Positions 47,404-58,600 of a DNA stretch of 64,000 nucleotides are shown here, piece by piece. Position numbers and translations under genes: made by a program. Each line of letters begins with the position of its first letter. Positions within the stretch are counted from its first letter, which is position 1. This stretch comes from Eudorina sp. 2006-703-Eu-15. Lineage: Eukaryota; Chlorophyta; Chlorophyceae; Chlamydomonadales; Volvocaceae. The stretch is taken from the NCBI GenBank assembly GCA_003117195.1, contig BDSI01000103.1, positions 278,315 to 342,314 on the forward strand. Reading direction: 5' to 3'. The notes beneath the pieces were generated by a model, which had not been told where the DNA came from, ran no database searches, and was given only the letters and a program-made list of their open reading frames with translations.

Positions 47404-48704
47404 TGAGACACGCGAGCACGCAGCGCAAGCAACGAAGATGCTTGTGACTTGCTGCCGGTATGTCTGAGCAGCAGCGCAGCTGCGGTCGGTGGGCACGGCA
47501 CATAGGACAGAGCTGACCCCGCCTGCCTAAACTGAATAATACACACTGCCGCGGCCACGTTGCGTGGACGTGAGGACAACACCCCGCCGGTACATAAGGT
47601 CCGGCCCACGTTGTGTCACCGCTGCCGCGTCGTCGTCGTCGTCGAGTCAATGGTGAGCCGGCATGCATCGGTTGTTGCAGTGCGGGCATACAGGAGGGGC
47701 GACACTACATTGCGATTCCCCGCCCCCTGAACACACGCCAGGCTCCGGGCTTCTTGTTAAACACACCATCCAGGCTCCGACAGGCGTACACTTTTTATTA
47801 GTCATAGTCGGCATCCGTCCCTTTGAGCTTGTCGTCAATTACTAATGCAAGGCGCCCGTTCATGCTGCTGCGATGTTTGACTTACTTCAGCCTGAAGGGT
47901 TGTCCGCTGCGGGCGTCTTGGATTTTGTGAAGTCACCGCTAGGCAGTGCGCTGCCAGCTTGCAGTTGCAGGTTGCGTGCGTGCCTCTTGACACATACACC
48001 TCCAGCGTTCGCGATTGATTTTTCGAACTTGATTGAGAAATGGGTAATGCCGAACGTGAGCTTGCGTGTTGCGTGCACTTGCACACTGAACATTCGTTCG
48101 TACTGTACTGCGGCTTTTATGTTTTATCAACACTGGATCGATCAATGTATTGGGCTCGACTCTACTCATTATGCGCTAGCGTCCAAGGAAATCTCATGTT
48201 CGTTCGTACACTTTGTACGGCGTATGTAGTGCACCGCTCTGTAAGGGTGCTTGGTCCTCGAGGCAGGTGACGGCGGTACATGTATATACACTATATATAA
48301 TTGTTGTTGCTGGCTTGCTGCTCGCTGCTGGCGTATCATGAGGTCCGTCGAGGTCGGTCAGACCGGCGCTCCGAGGACGCACGCCATTGGACCATAGCGA
48401 GCGGGGGCGAGGGAGCTGACAGCTGAGCGATACGCATGGCTGAGGACTCCCCGGTGAGGAGGGGGGGAGGGACGGAGACACGAGGGGTCGCATTATTGTA
48501 AACCCATCGAGCAACTGTCAAGCAACACATGAATCGTTGGTGTGATACAGTGTAATAGTCTTATCTCAAGTTCGCGTGAATGGGGTAAACACCAAGCAAC
48601 CTGCCTATAATAACTGTAATAACCCAGCGGAAACGTATGTTTTGCCGCCCAGGCCAAAACCGAGCCCAAGTTTGGTGTTTTGTTGCGTAAACACCAGCGA
48701 AAGT

Positions 48705-48762
48705 AATCCAGGGCCGGTCCTAGTGCCGCCGGCTGTGCCGCCCGTGACCGCATCCTGGTCAG
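48705..48762 (+). pseudogene. Possible fragment of a GDSL gene
   Basis: GCCGCCCGTGACCGCATCCT plus GGT, preceded by CCGGTCCT, is the same as in exon 2 of the gene at 39062 (positions about 40388-40440). Nothing else of the gene is recognisable nearby, so this is a short relic at best. Confidence 0.35.
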
Positions 48763-49257
48763 GTCTACACGCATTTAGACGTTTGGCCATACCTGCCTCG
48801 AAATGCGGTGGATTTCACAATGTAATGGGTTTAACGCCCCAGCTGGTCAAGGCGACCAGCCACCGTTGACTTTCTGTCTCTGTTCTGCAAGGTCCCCCCT
48901 CCCGCTCCTCCGTCCCTTCCCTCCAATGCATCGTACGTCTTCAGGGCGTTGCAGAATACGGCGTTGTTCCAACGTTTGTGTAAAATAAACAAAGCAACCC
49001 TAGAAATTTCAATAACTAAATGTTAAGGCGCCAACAGAATCCGGCTTGCGCCGTTGCAGTTCTGAGATCGGTACGGATCGTGTGGAGACCGAAAGGTCGA
49101 GCTCCGCCTGCTTAAATCCAACACTAACTGCAGGGTGATCGCATTACATGAATATATGATATTACCTAAGTTCATTACAGGCGTTCTGAGTGCGTCTCAT
49201 CGCGTTCCGCCTCAGTCATGACACCCCTTGATATCTAGTCGTTGACGTACGAACATG

Positions 49258-49286
49258 AAACCAGGAGACCAAGACGGTTTATAAAG
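49258..49286 (+). promoter_or_regulatory. Shared promoter block and TATA-like box of GDSL copy B
   Basis: AAACCAGGAGACCAAGACGG leads into TTTATAAAG; the TATAAAG at 49280-49286 is about 80 bp before the ATG at 49366. Copy A has the block but reads TTTAGGAG, losing the TATA. Confidence 0.6.
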
Positions 49287-49365
49287 TAGCCGGCGAGGCG
49301 TTGACACATAAGTTGTATTTCAGCAAAGGCTGGACAAAAGTGCTGATTCTACAGCAGGAACCATA

Positions 49366-52300
49366 ATGGGGCTCGCGACCAACCTGTGCATTGTGCTACT
49401 GGCATCGTTGCTGCACTGGACTGCTGCACGGCGACCCCCACCTGCACCTCAATCAGGAACGAAGTATGTTCTTGTAGTATTTGGCGACAGTTTGGCTGAC
49501 ACCGGTGAGTCCACGTACCCTGTGCCAGGGGGCGACGTCACACAAAAAACGATACATTACGCATTGATGCATTTCAGTTTTTTAGGTTTTCATTTTTTAT
49601 TTATCAGACTGGTCGTGTGGGTCTTCGCGATGGTCTTGCTCCCTGACGCGGCCCAAAATATGAACGCAACTTAAGCCTTGGAGTATGGAAGTTGCACATT
49701 GTGACACAAACGTGCAATATATTGCCTGATGAGTCCTTTCGTTTGACGGTTTGCACCTATCCAGGTTGCGTTGTAATAATGTCAAAACGTCGAAACCTTT
49801 GGTTCCAACCTGACGCATGTTGAAAAAGGAAAGAACGTGATTGCCCTCGATATTGGTCTTCAGGGAACACATATCGCGTTGCCAAGGTGCCGGACGCGCG
49901 TTTCTACTGGAACGGCAGGTAACGTTGTCGGTGCAGGTCGGTGCATGTCGGTGCCGCTGGTAATGAGAGCTGTGTGGTTGGGGATCGACACACATCCCCA
50001 GTTTTTGAATTCTCTGCGGCGCCTGGCTCCCTTTAACCGCGCCAGCCTGTTTGCCTGCGGGGCCATCGCATGGGGGTCAGAAGCGAGTGGGGAGGCCGCG
50101 CGTAGATGGGTGGGGAACTGAATTGGAAACACAGGGGGGGGAAGGGACCCAACGGCCCTAGCTCGCAACAGAGCAGCCTGATGCTGACTTGCATGCCGAT
50201 CAGCAAATCGGTCGCTTCAAACCCAGAGAGCTCTCGAACGATTCCCTCCCCGCAACCAGCCACGCCCTTGCTAGCAGCGCCGCAGCACTGATTCAGCTCC
50301 GTGTCTCACACCTCCGCTCAGGTACTCGGACGGCCCCAACTGGGTGGACCACCTCCAAGCGGCACTCTCCGTTAACTACGACGTGCAGGTACGACGGGCG
50401 CACGCACCCAACATGGTTTCCAAGAGACGGGTCCTCTCGGCACATGGGCGGACGCTGTGCGCTCATGCTGCGGGAGGGCGGGGGGGGATCAGTCCGCTTG
50501 GAGCCAACCCCTTTCGCGTGTCCTGATTTTGGGTGTCGGGACCGCCGGGGCAGCCACATCCGCCGCCGAATGCCCCCAGCTCCAGGGGGCCCTCCATAGT
50601 CGTGACCGCAACCAGCTGCTTCGCTCAGCCACCGCACTGAACGACGTTGCTGCCCCCCCCCCCCCAATCGGCCGCGGCAGGTGCTCAACTATGCTTGGGG
50701 CGCTGCGACGGCGTGCACCGCACCCCTCAGCTTTTCCACCAGCTACCCGTGAGTGGTTGCATGGTAATTGACTGGTCATTAAGTTTCGGATGGATGAATG
50801 GATGGATGGGTGCTACAGGGGACTACTTACTGTAGTCCCCTGCTGGGGGGAGCCTGCTGAGGAGCAAGTGGCGCGTGCTTCTGTGTGACGCCTCAGCCCT
50901 CACCTTCCCCTCACCTCCCCCTCGCCTATCAACTTCGTGCATCCTCCCTTCCCACCCCCGCGCGGCGTCCCCCGTCCGCCGAGAGCCATGCATGATGAAC
51001 GGGATGGTCGCATTCGTGTTTCGCCTCATTAGCTCGGCCAGCCTCCTCATCTTCCACGTCCGTACACCCTTGTATGCAGGTTCGTCAAGAATCTTACGGG
51101 GCAGACGAATGATTTCTTGGCGGATGTGGCGGCTGGCAAGGTGCCCAGCGGCAAGAATGTCAAGCTGGTGGTGCTGCAGTGGATTGGCAGCAACGATTTA
51201 CTGGTAGGCTATCTGTTTGTTTTGAGCGACAGTCAAGGGGGTGCCCGCTGGAAGGCATGTCGGAAATGGCGTCACGGGATTCGAATCTTAGATGAGGAAA
51301 GATCAAGAGATATCGGGCCTATCAAGAGATATCGGGCCTATCAAGAGATATCGGGCCTATCAAGAGATATCGGGCCTTAGATGAGGAGATATCGGGCCAG
51401 CAGGCAGGGACGTCCACTTCAGCACGGACGATCCCCAACGCCGAGAGCAGGAACAACATCCCGGCGTGGCCTAACATCCGCATCACCCAGCAAAGAGGAC
51501 TGCACATCCCATTACCACTGCACAGCTACCCAGGCCTCTGCTTCTGGTTCATAGTAAAACATTATCAACTCTCTAGATGCGCACAAACAGCGCAGCCTTA
51601 GCTTTCGCCGCCTTCGTGTTGTGACCATCTGGTTGTACCACGTACCTCCGCCGCCGCAGTTCCCCCTGCTGTATGCCCGTGCCACCGGGAGGCTGCCGAC
51701 GACCACCGAGCTCACGGACGCGCTCGCGGCTCTCATCAGCTGTCGCCTCTCGGCAACGCGGGCCCTGGCTGGCGTCCCCGGTATCAAGGACGTGGCTCTG
51801 GTGCCCGTCGTACCGATGCACATCTCACCAGCCGTTCCAACCCTCATCAAACCCATGGTGGGTGGGTGGGCGGATGGGTGGGTGGGTGGGGCGCGGCTCG
51901 AAGGTGGCGAGTAGTGAGACAGGCGCGCGGTGGAGGTGCTGATAGATGCACGGGGTTGTTGCCAATTAGGGCATCGGTTGCGTCTTTGGGCGAGCAGCGG
52001 CATCGCGTGGTCCTCACAGAGGTCGCAGCGGGCGGGGCTGGTGTGGTGCGGGTAGGTCAGGATGAGGGGTGTGGCGGCGATAGCAGGGCTGGAGACCATG
52101 CCTTTCATTTTGGGCGGGGAGACCCGTGGCTCCAGTTGTCTAGATGCATTGAAGGCCTAGGCCTAGCCCTAGCCCTAGCCCTAGCCCCAGCCCCAGCCCC
52201 AGCCCCAGCCCCAGCCCCAGCCCCAGCCCCAGCCCCAGCCCCAGCCCCAGCCCCAGCCCCAGCCCCAGCCCCAGCCCGAGCCCGAGCCTGCTCTGAAGCT

Positions 52301-53462
52301 GTCAAACTTTGTGGTCGACGGCCTCGATGCCCGCACCCGCAGATCCAGGAACTGATAGATAACCTGGATAAGCAGATGAAGAAGGCGGTGTCGAAGTTCC
52401 AGGCGGGTTTGGACCAGGCGGGCGTCAACCTCAAGCTGCATATGCTGGGTGATTCCTCGTGGATTGAGCGGGACGCGAAGACCATCAAGCCGCCCTTCAA
52501 CCACACTGACGGTGCGGCCGGGGGGATGAGTCGTCGCCATGTAAACTGTTGACTAGATGGACGGGGCCACGCAGGTCATGGGGACGTGTCTGCCGTCTCT
52601 TCCCGGGGCGGGGGCTTGTTGGTTACTTGCCCTTATTGGGTTGGGGAGCTGGGAGTTCACCTTGACTTGGGGTTACTCCATCTCCTCTGACTGGGCCGTA
52701 CACCCGTACTGCAGTTGCGCTCGGGTGGTATTTGTTCCCTAGTGTCCCATTGGGGCAGCGCCCGACGTGTGTGGCCCCCTGGCTCAACACCTAGTGGAAT
52801 AACGGGCCCACTGCAACCGTGACTGGAATCGTCACCACAACCTGTTGCTGTACCCTTGACGGCCGTACCTCCTTCGGCGATGCGCGCCCTGTAACACACA
52901 CGTGATGTACACAGTCTCATGCTGGGTCAACCCTGTCGGCGCTGTCAACCCCATCCCCGGCAACGTGACCATCTGCAGCAACCCCAAAGACTATCTCTTC
53001 TACGGTGAGGTCGGCTGCTCTTGTTGCGGTGCGGGGGTTGTTTGGCTGCTTTGGGGCAACGATGTCACATTCGGTCTCTTAAAGAGGTGGGGGCGTGGTG
53101 CGACATGGGGCCATGGCATGATGGCTTCGGCCCGGTGTGGTACGTGGTACGGTGTGGTAGCGTTGTTGCACGACACAGGACATGGCCAACGAAAAGTGAC
53201 TTTTTGACAGCGTTGATCACGTTTGCCTGTCGGTGTCGGGTGCCCCTTGGCTCCTTTACACGGACACGGACGTTATATAACATCGAACCTACCGTACTAA
53301 CCTCCCCTGCCTGTGCTGTGCTCTGGTGGCCCCGGTGGTGTCCGGCCCCCCGCGCTCCCTTGCTCCCACCCAGACGAGGTCCATCCGGATAGCCGCTTCC
53401 AGGGGTGGGTGGCGACCAAGGGCATCCTGCCGCGCTTGAAGCAGCTGCGGGTGCTGCCCTGA
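49366..53462 (+). CDS. GDSL (SGNH) esterase/lipase, tandem copy B
   Basis: Nine exons (49366-49504, 49864-49918, 50322-50388, 50681-50748, 51080-51203, 51660-51857, 52343-52511, 52915-53004, 53374-53462) encode 332 residues. It has the same signal peptide as copy A, with a two-residue longer linker. Ser42 lies in FGDSLADTG, the Gly block is LNYAWGAATA, Asn148 is in WIGSND, and Asp304/His307 are in DEVHP. In exon 7, 47 of 56 residues are identical to copy A; exon 3 differs from A by one silent base. All catalytic residues are intact. A TGTAA sits only about 45 nt after the stop (53507-53511). Confidence 0.94.
51295..51376 (+). repeat. 19-bp tandem array in GDSL copy B intron 5
   Basis: Four copies of ATCAAGAGATATCGGGCCT run head to tail, the last fading into GATGAGGAGATATCGGGCC. 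The array is absent from the matching intron of copy A. Confidence 0.95.
52147..52285 (+). repeat. CCCTAG to CCCCAG hexamer array in GDSL copy B intron 6
   Basis: A few GCCCTA units grade into about 18 GCCCCA units and then GCCCGA. The start resembles degenerate telomeric sequence. It is not present in copy A. Confidence 0.9.
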
Positions 53463-55650
53463 TTAGGCGCGCAACGCAACGCAGCGCGGATGCTTGTGAC
53501 TGCGTATGTAAACGAGAACTGAGCCGCGTCAGCGAGAAACCGCGTGATTTTTTTGTGTTTGAGAACCCTGTGACCCTTGCTTGTGATTTCTACCTGTCAG
53601 TATGTTGTGGACAGAACGGACGACGTCTGAACTGATCTGTACAAGGTTGCGGCCGCCGTGATACAACATGCCGTGCATAAGGAACATGATGTCCACATTA
53701 TGGCGCCCCGAGCCCGGCAGCCTTGTCCGGAGCTGGTCCTCGGGGAGCTCTTTGTCGATCACTGCTGCTGTGAACCTGTGACCCCCCATGCTGCTGTGAC
53801 GATTGACGTCAGCAGGCTTGCGGCCCTGCTTTGTTCTTTTCAAATCACCGCTAGACAGTGCGCAGCCAGCTGCTGGCAGTCGCAGGTTCGTGCCTCTATG
53901 TGACACCGCACCACCGTTCACGGTTTGGGATTTGGGGGTGAGTGATTGGTGATGCTGGGCGTGAGCAGGTCGTGTATATTTTCACATGCTTAAGGTTCGT
54001 TCGTGCTACAAGCTTGATCAACATTGGATCAGGGTATTGGGCTCGACATTTCACTGAACGGGGTATGATTCCAAGTATGGAGGTCACCGCTCTGTGCGGG
54101 TGTTGAATTCTCGTGACCCGTAATGGGCAGTGGGGGCGTTCGGCGACTAGGTGGGTATCTCGGGCTTCCCGGAGGCAACGGAGCTGGTTGGCTCGCGGTG
54201 TTTGGTGTGTATGCAACTGCCGTACGCCTGTATTGACGCGAACAGCATACGGATAAACTCAAAACGTTTCACGACGCACGGTCCATATTGTAGCCGACGG
54301 ACTCGCACATTATCATGCGGTCAAATCGGCGCAGTTCTGAAGGGGGCCTGGGGTGAGCAATGGCGGAGACATGAAACGGCCAACCTGAAGGACCGACCTG
54401 TAAAGCTGGTGGCTGTAAATACCTACTGGCTGAAGTGAATGTCATGAGACCGCTGTATCAGTTTTTAAATTTGGGTGACCACAAACCTAATCATCCAGGG
54501 GAAATGATTTCCAGCCCCGCATGGTATGGGCCTGCAAGGTTGCAAGCCTCATGGCCCCTCGGGTCAGTAACAGCGTGGATGCGCATGTGGCTGAGAATTG
54601 AATGTGAGAGATCTGAATAGGTCCGACTGCTGATTTCGAGCCTCTGCGTGCCTACGTGATGAGATTTCTGGTGACATGGCAGCAGGTAGGTTCCCCTCGT
54701 CAGTGACCTCATGAATCAAGCGGATTTTCCCCAAACAATCACAAGCTTTCTGTTGATAACAAACTTGGCTGGACACGATTGCTGGTGGGCTCACGCTCTT
54801 CGAGCAAGGCCGGCCGCGGTTGCAAATGCTCCTGCTGCAAACGGAACACATCAAAACGAAATGCAGAGGTTTTATCTATATTGTTTCGACAAACCATACA
54901 TAATCGAATTCCATAGTAGAGTGAGTGTTTGGTATACCGTATGTTCCGCGATTCTAGGCTACGACCGAGCTGTGCATAAATATATGGTGTGTCTCGAGCT
55001 TAGACCTGTTCTTTACACGAGCCCGCATGATCTGAAAACACGGCGGCCCGATGCCCTAGTTACATTGGACGAGCATGCTCACTCTGTCCCAATCATATTG
55101 TGCGTTCTCAACCGATCGTGGCTCCAAAAGCAGATATTCTACTATATGCTTATCATGAATTGTTGCAAACATCCTGCCATTCCAAAAGTCCCATATCACG
55201 CATCTAGATATACAGATCCTAGCCTGCTGTCCTTAGCACACCAAGCCCTTCGTAGCGTTCTTAGCTCTCAAACCTTATACATCTATCTACAGATAATTGT
55301 AGATAACTGTAGATGTTCACTTGTGGTGCCGCCCATTTTGTACCCGTGCACAGATTATTCTCGCACGCCTTTTCCGTTGTTCTCGCACGCCTTTTCCGTT
55401 GTATCTTGCCGATGATAGGCGTTTATTCACTTTAATAATAACTATTTTCAGCGTTCAAATCTCTTACCCAAGCAGTGCGAGGTCCATGTCGGTGAGCCAG
55501 TTGCAGTGACTCTATCTGCACGACAGTGACGACTCGTAAGAAGGAGCTTACACAAAGAAAGCCTCCATAACAAGAAGAATATACAGGTTATTCTACCTGA
55601 TTTCAAGCCTATCGCCGTCCGATTCGTTACCCTTGTCGCCAGCAGCATTA
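53463..55650. other. AT-richer spacer between GDSL copies B and C
   Basis: The first 650 bp belong to the duplicated 3' flank. From about 54150 on, the base composition drops to clearly AT-rich. An open frame of 234 codons at 54711-55415 has no recognisable domain and ends in a 23-bp tandem repeat, so it was not called as a gene. The promoter of copy C must lie near 55500-55650. Confidence 0.5.
53507..53511 (+). terminator. TGTAA poly(A) signal candidate, GDSL copy B
   Basis: TGTAA lies 45 nt beyond the stop codon. A 3' UTR this short would be unusual in the region but possible. Confidence 0.4.
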
Positions 55651-58600
55651 ATGATGAGCTCGCGTAAGATCGCGGTGCTCGCTGTCCTCGCGGCGCTCGC
55701 CGTTCAAGTGTCCGCCGGCCGAAAGCCGGTTTCCTCGCCGCCTAGCAAAGGGAAATTGAACGTTATTGTCTTCGGCGACAGTCTCAGCGATACCGGTAAG
55801 GGGCCGACGGGCGTGGCACAACCAAAAGATGCACTGCATTGTCATGAGTTCATTATAGTTGCACATTTCATATCAAGGGCTGTGAATGAAGAGATCTGCG
55901 GACTCGACTTTGTGTGACACGCTCGCCCGCCGGCTCCTTCAGGCTCCTTCCGGCAAAACGATTCTCGCTGAAAATACAGATGTGGCTCGTTTTGATACCT
56001 TGAGATGAATTGGTTAATTGTTGTAGGGTGTATCGGAGAGTAACGCTCCGATTCATTATTACGGACAGCTCCTTTACGAACACAGCCTACACATCCGTCG
56101 TCTGTACCGAGCTGCTCACAAGCTTTGTCGCATAATTTGCGCAGGCAATTCTTTCACGGCAGCTGGAGTGCCGGATCCCAAGATTTATTGGAAGGGAAGG
56201 TGAGCGGGGAAGAGCATCCTAACCTGGGTTGGGCCAGCAGGGCTCAGCCTTCGGGTATATATGCGCGTCGGTGCTTGGCACAGGCCTTGAGGCTAAATTG
56301 TAATTCCTGCCGATCGTTACTGACGCATAACGGTTTGTGCGACCCAGTGCGCCTGAGGACGTGCATACCAGCAGGTTACAGCATGAGGGGATGGCTCTAG
56401 CGCGTTATAGGTCGCCCGGAAGCATGTGTTACCTGAACAGCACCGAATCCTGCAACGACTGTCGAGACTTCCCGCTGCAATAACCAGGAATCACCAAAGG
56501 CACTTCTCCAGTCGAAAGCGCCGGGCGGGCGGGCGGGCAATGATGTCCTGGCGGAAGGCCAAGGGAAGGTCATTAAACCCGATCAGCGACTGGTGACACC
56601 ACTGCTCGTAGCAGAGCATCCGGCGACCGGCCCGCGCAATCTGCACGCCAGGAAGAGGAATGTGGCCCCAGCAGTGCGGGCGCCATGCGCCATGCACAGC
56701 GCTACATACAGGCCTGGCGCACTGGGGCAGTTCGCGGGCGGCTAAACACGTGCGCACGAGCACCGCGCTGCCACCATAGTGTGCTAGATCCCCATCCGAC
56801 GGAGTCTGCTGCACACCCACCACAAGGCGGCTCCGCCAGTGTCATCCCCCGGTTCGTTGGCGCGCCAACGCAATTCCCCCACGCACGCTTGGACAAAGGA
56901 CTGCCAGCTGAGGCTGTGATGTGCTCCCACGTCTTGTCCCCGGTATCAGGTTCTGCAACGGGCCGAACTGGGTGGACCACCTGCGGAACGCGATTGGCGC
57001 CACCCGGGCCTCGGTACGTCCCCATGACCTGCCCTGATGGACATCAGGACATGGCAGGGCACTTGAGATGGGACGCCTTCATCGGCTCGGGGGCCCCGGT
57101 GTCCCGAGCCGCCCGGTGGCTGCACGGCGTCATGGCCCCGGCAGTGCAGTCTGCAGTGTCCTGCCCGGCGTGGTTCACGCACACCACCCAAACTTGCGCG
57201 CGCCAGCCCCCCGCCCCCCCAGCCCCCCTTCCGTGCCGCGGGCGCCGCCATCCTGCGGTGGCCTGACCACGGCCTGTTATGCCTTGTAACCCTGCCACCC
57301 GTGCCCCACCGCCGTGTTACACACCCCGCGCAGATCAGCAACTATGCGTTCGGCGGCGCGACCGCCTGTGCGAGCCCCGCCATGGAGAAGGCCTTCCCGT
57401 GAGTCGTCGTCGACCGGAGACTGCTGCTGGGGGGCAGCAGCCCTGTGATTGGGGGAGGGAGGGTGCTGGGGGAACGTCCTGAACTCCTGATGCGCTTTCA
57501 GAAAAGTCGTGCAAAGCCCGGAGCCACACCAGGGGGCGCATGGTGACGTGGACCGTGCAGGAGGACTGCTGCACGCAAACCCAAACCCAAACCCAAACCC
57601 AAACCTTGCGACGGGTGGCCAAGCGTTCCACAGCGGACCAGCCAGACAAGGGCCACGGCGCGCGATGATGTCCACCCTCCACGTGAGACCCGGTAGCTGG
57701 CGGGCGGTGGAGGACCGCCACCCGCCCACGCCCTGGACCACCTGCGAGCGGTGCACCGCCAACATGCCGGGCGGGACAGGGGTGCTTCGCTGCTTCGCTT
57801 GATCCATACGGTATCTCACGAGGGGAGATAAGCAACCCCGCCCGGGCCATCCGAGGGGAGCGGGTTCTGCACTGAGAACCTACCCGGCTTGCTGCAGCGC
57901 CCTGGTCATGCGGCATCCTCCGACGGGAGACGGTGAATCCCCCTCCCTACCTACCTGCGCCGAGAGCGCCCCGGCCTCGTACCTGCCTGACCCGCTGCGC
58001 ATGCACTCCGTGACCGCGCTCCAGCGCCCAAACGGCCCCCGGCCCCGCCCCTGGCACTGGCTCCCCACAGGTACGTGAAGAACCTGACGGGCCAGGTCGC
58101 CAGTTTCGCCGCGGATGTCAGGTCTAACAAGCTCAAGCTGGGCGGCGCCAGGACGCTCGTCCTGCAGTACATCGGCATCAATGATCTGCTGGTGAGTGGG
58201 TGGGTGGGTGGGTGGGTGGGTGGGTGTGGTAGTTGAAACGTGAAACCGGCCATGGGCGGTTAGTGGGTGGGTGTGTTAGTTGAAACATGAAACAGGCCCT
58301 GGATATAGGCAGGTGGGTGGGTGCGTGGGTGGGTGGGTGGTGCCTCGAAACCCCATGTATGCCCCAAGAGCACTGGCCTCCTCGACAGTGTCCTCGCAGG
58401 AGCGCGCTTGCCTCTTTCCGGACCCACCCCCAAGTTCCTGGGTGTGCCTGGGCCCGTTTTTTGGGTTAATTTCTTTTTTCAGTCTAACCCCCCAAGTGTT
58501 CTCCTTTCTCCCGCCACCATCGCGAAGCAAGTGTTTCTTTATCCCCTGACCACGCACCCGCGACCCGCCCCTGCCTCGCCCTGTTCCACCCTTGCCCGCG

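Larger units (their letters stand above)
47404..49365. other. Spacer between GDSL copies A and B, partly duplicated, with a possible GDSL relic
   Basis: The part from about 47900 to 48260 resembles 53820-54120 after copy B, for example around TCACCGCTAG and ATTGGGCTCGAC. At about 48735-48760, GCCGCCCGTGACCGCATCCT matches exon 2 of the first GDSL gene (about 40416-40440) without an open frame around it. A TGTAA lies near 48495. Confidence 0.5.

Noticed and set aside
54711..55415. 234-codon frame as an annotated gene
   Set aside because: No domain, no start context and no conservation that can be judged here; kept only as a finding.
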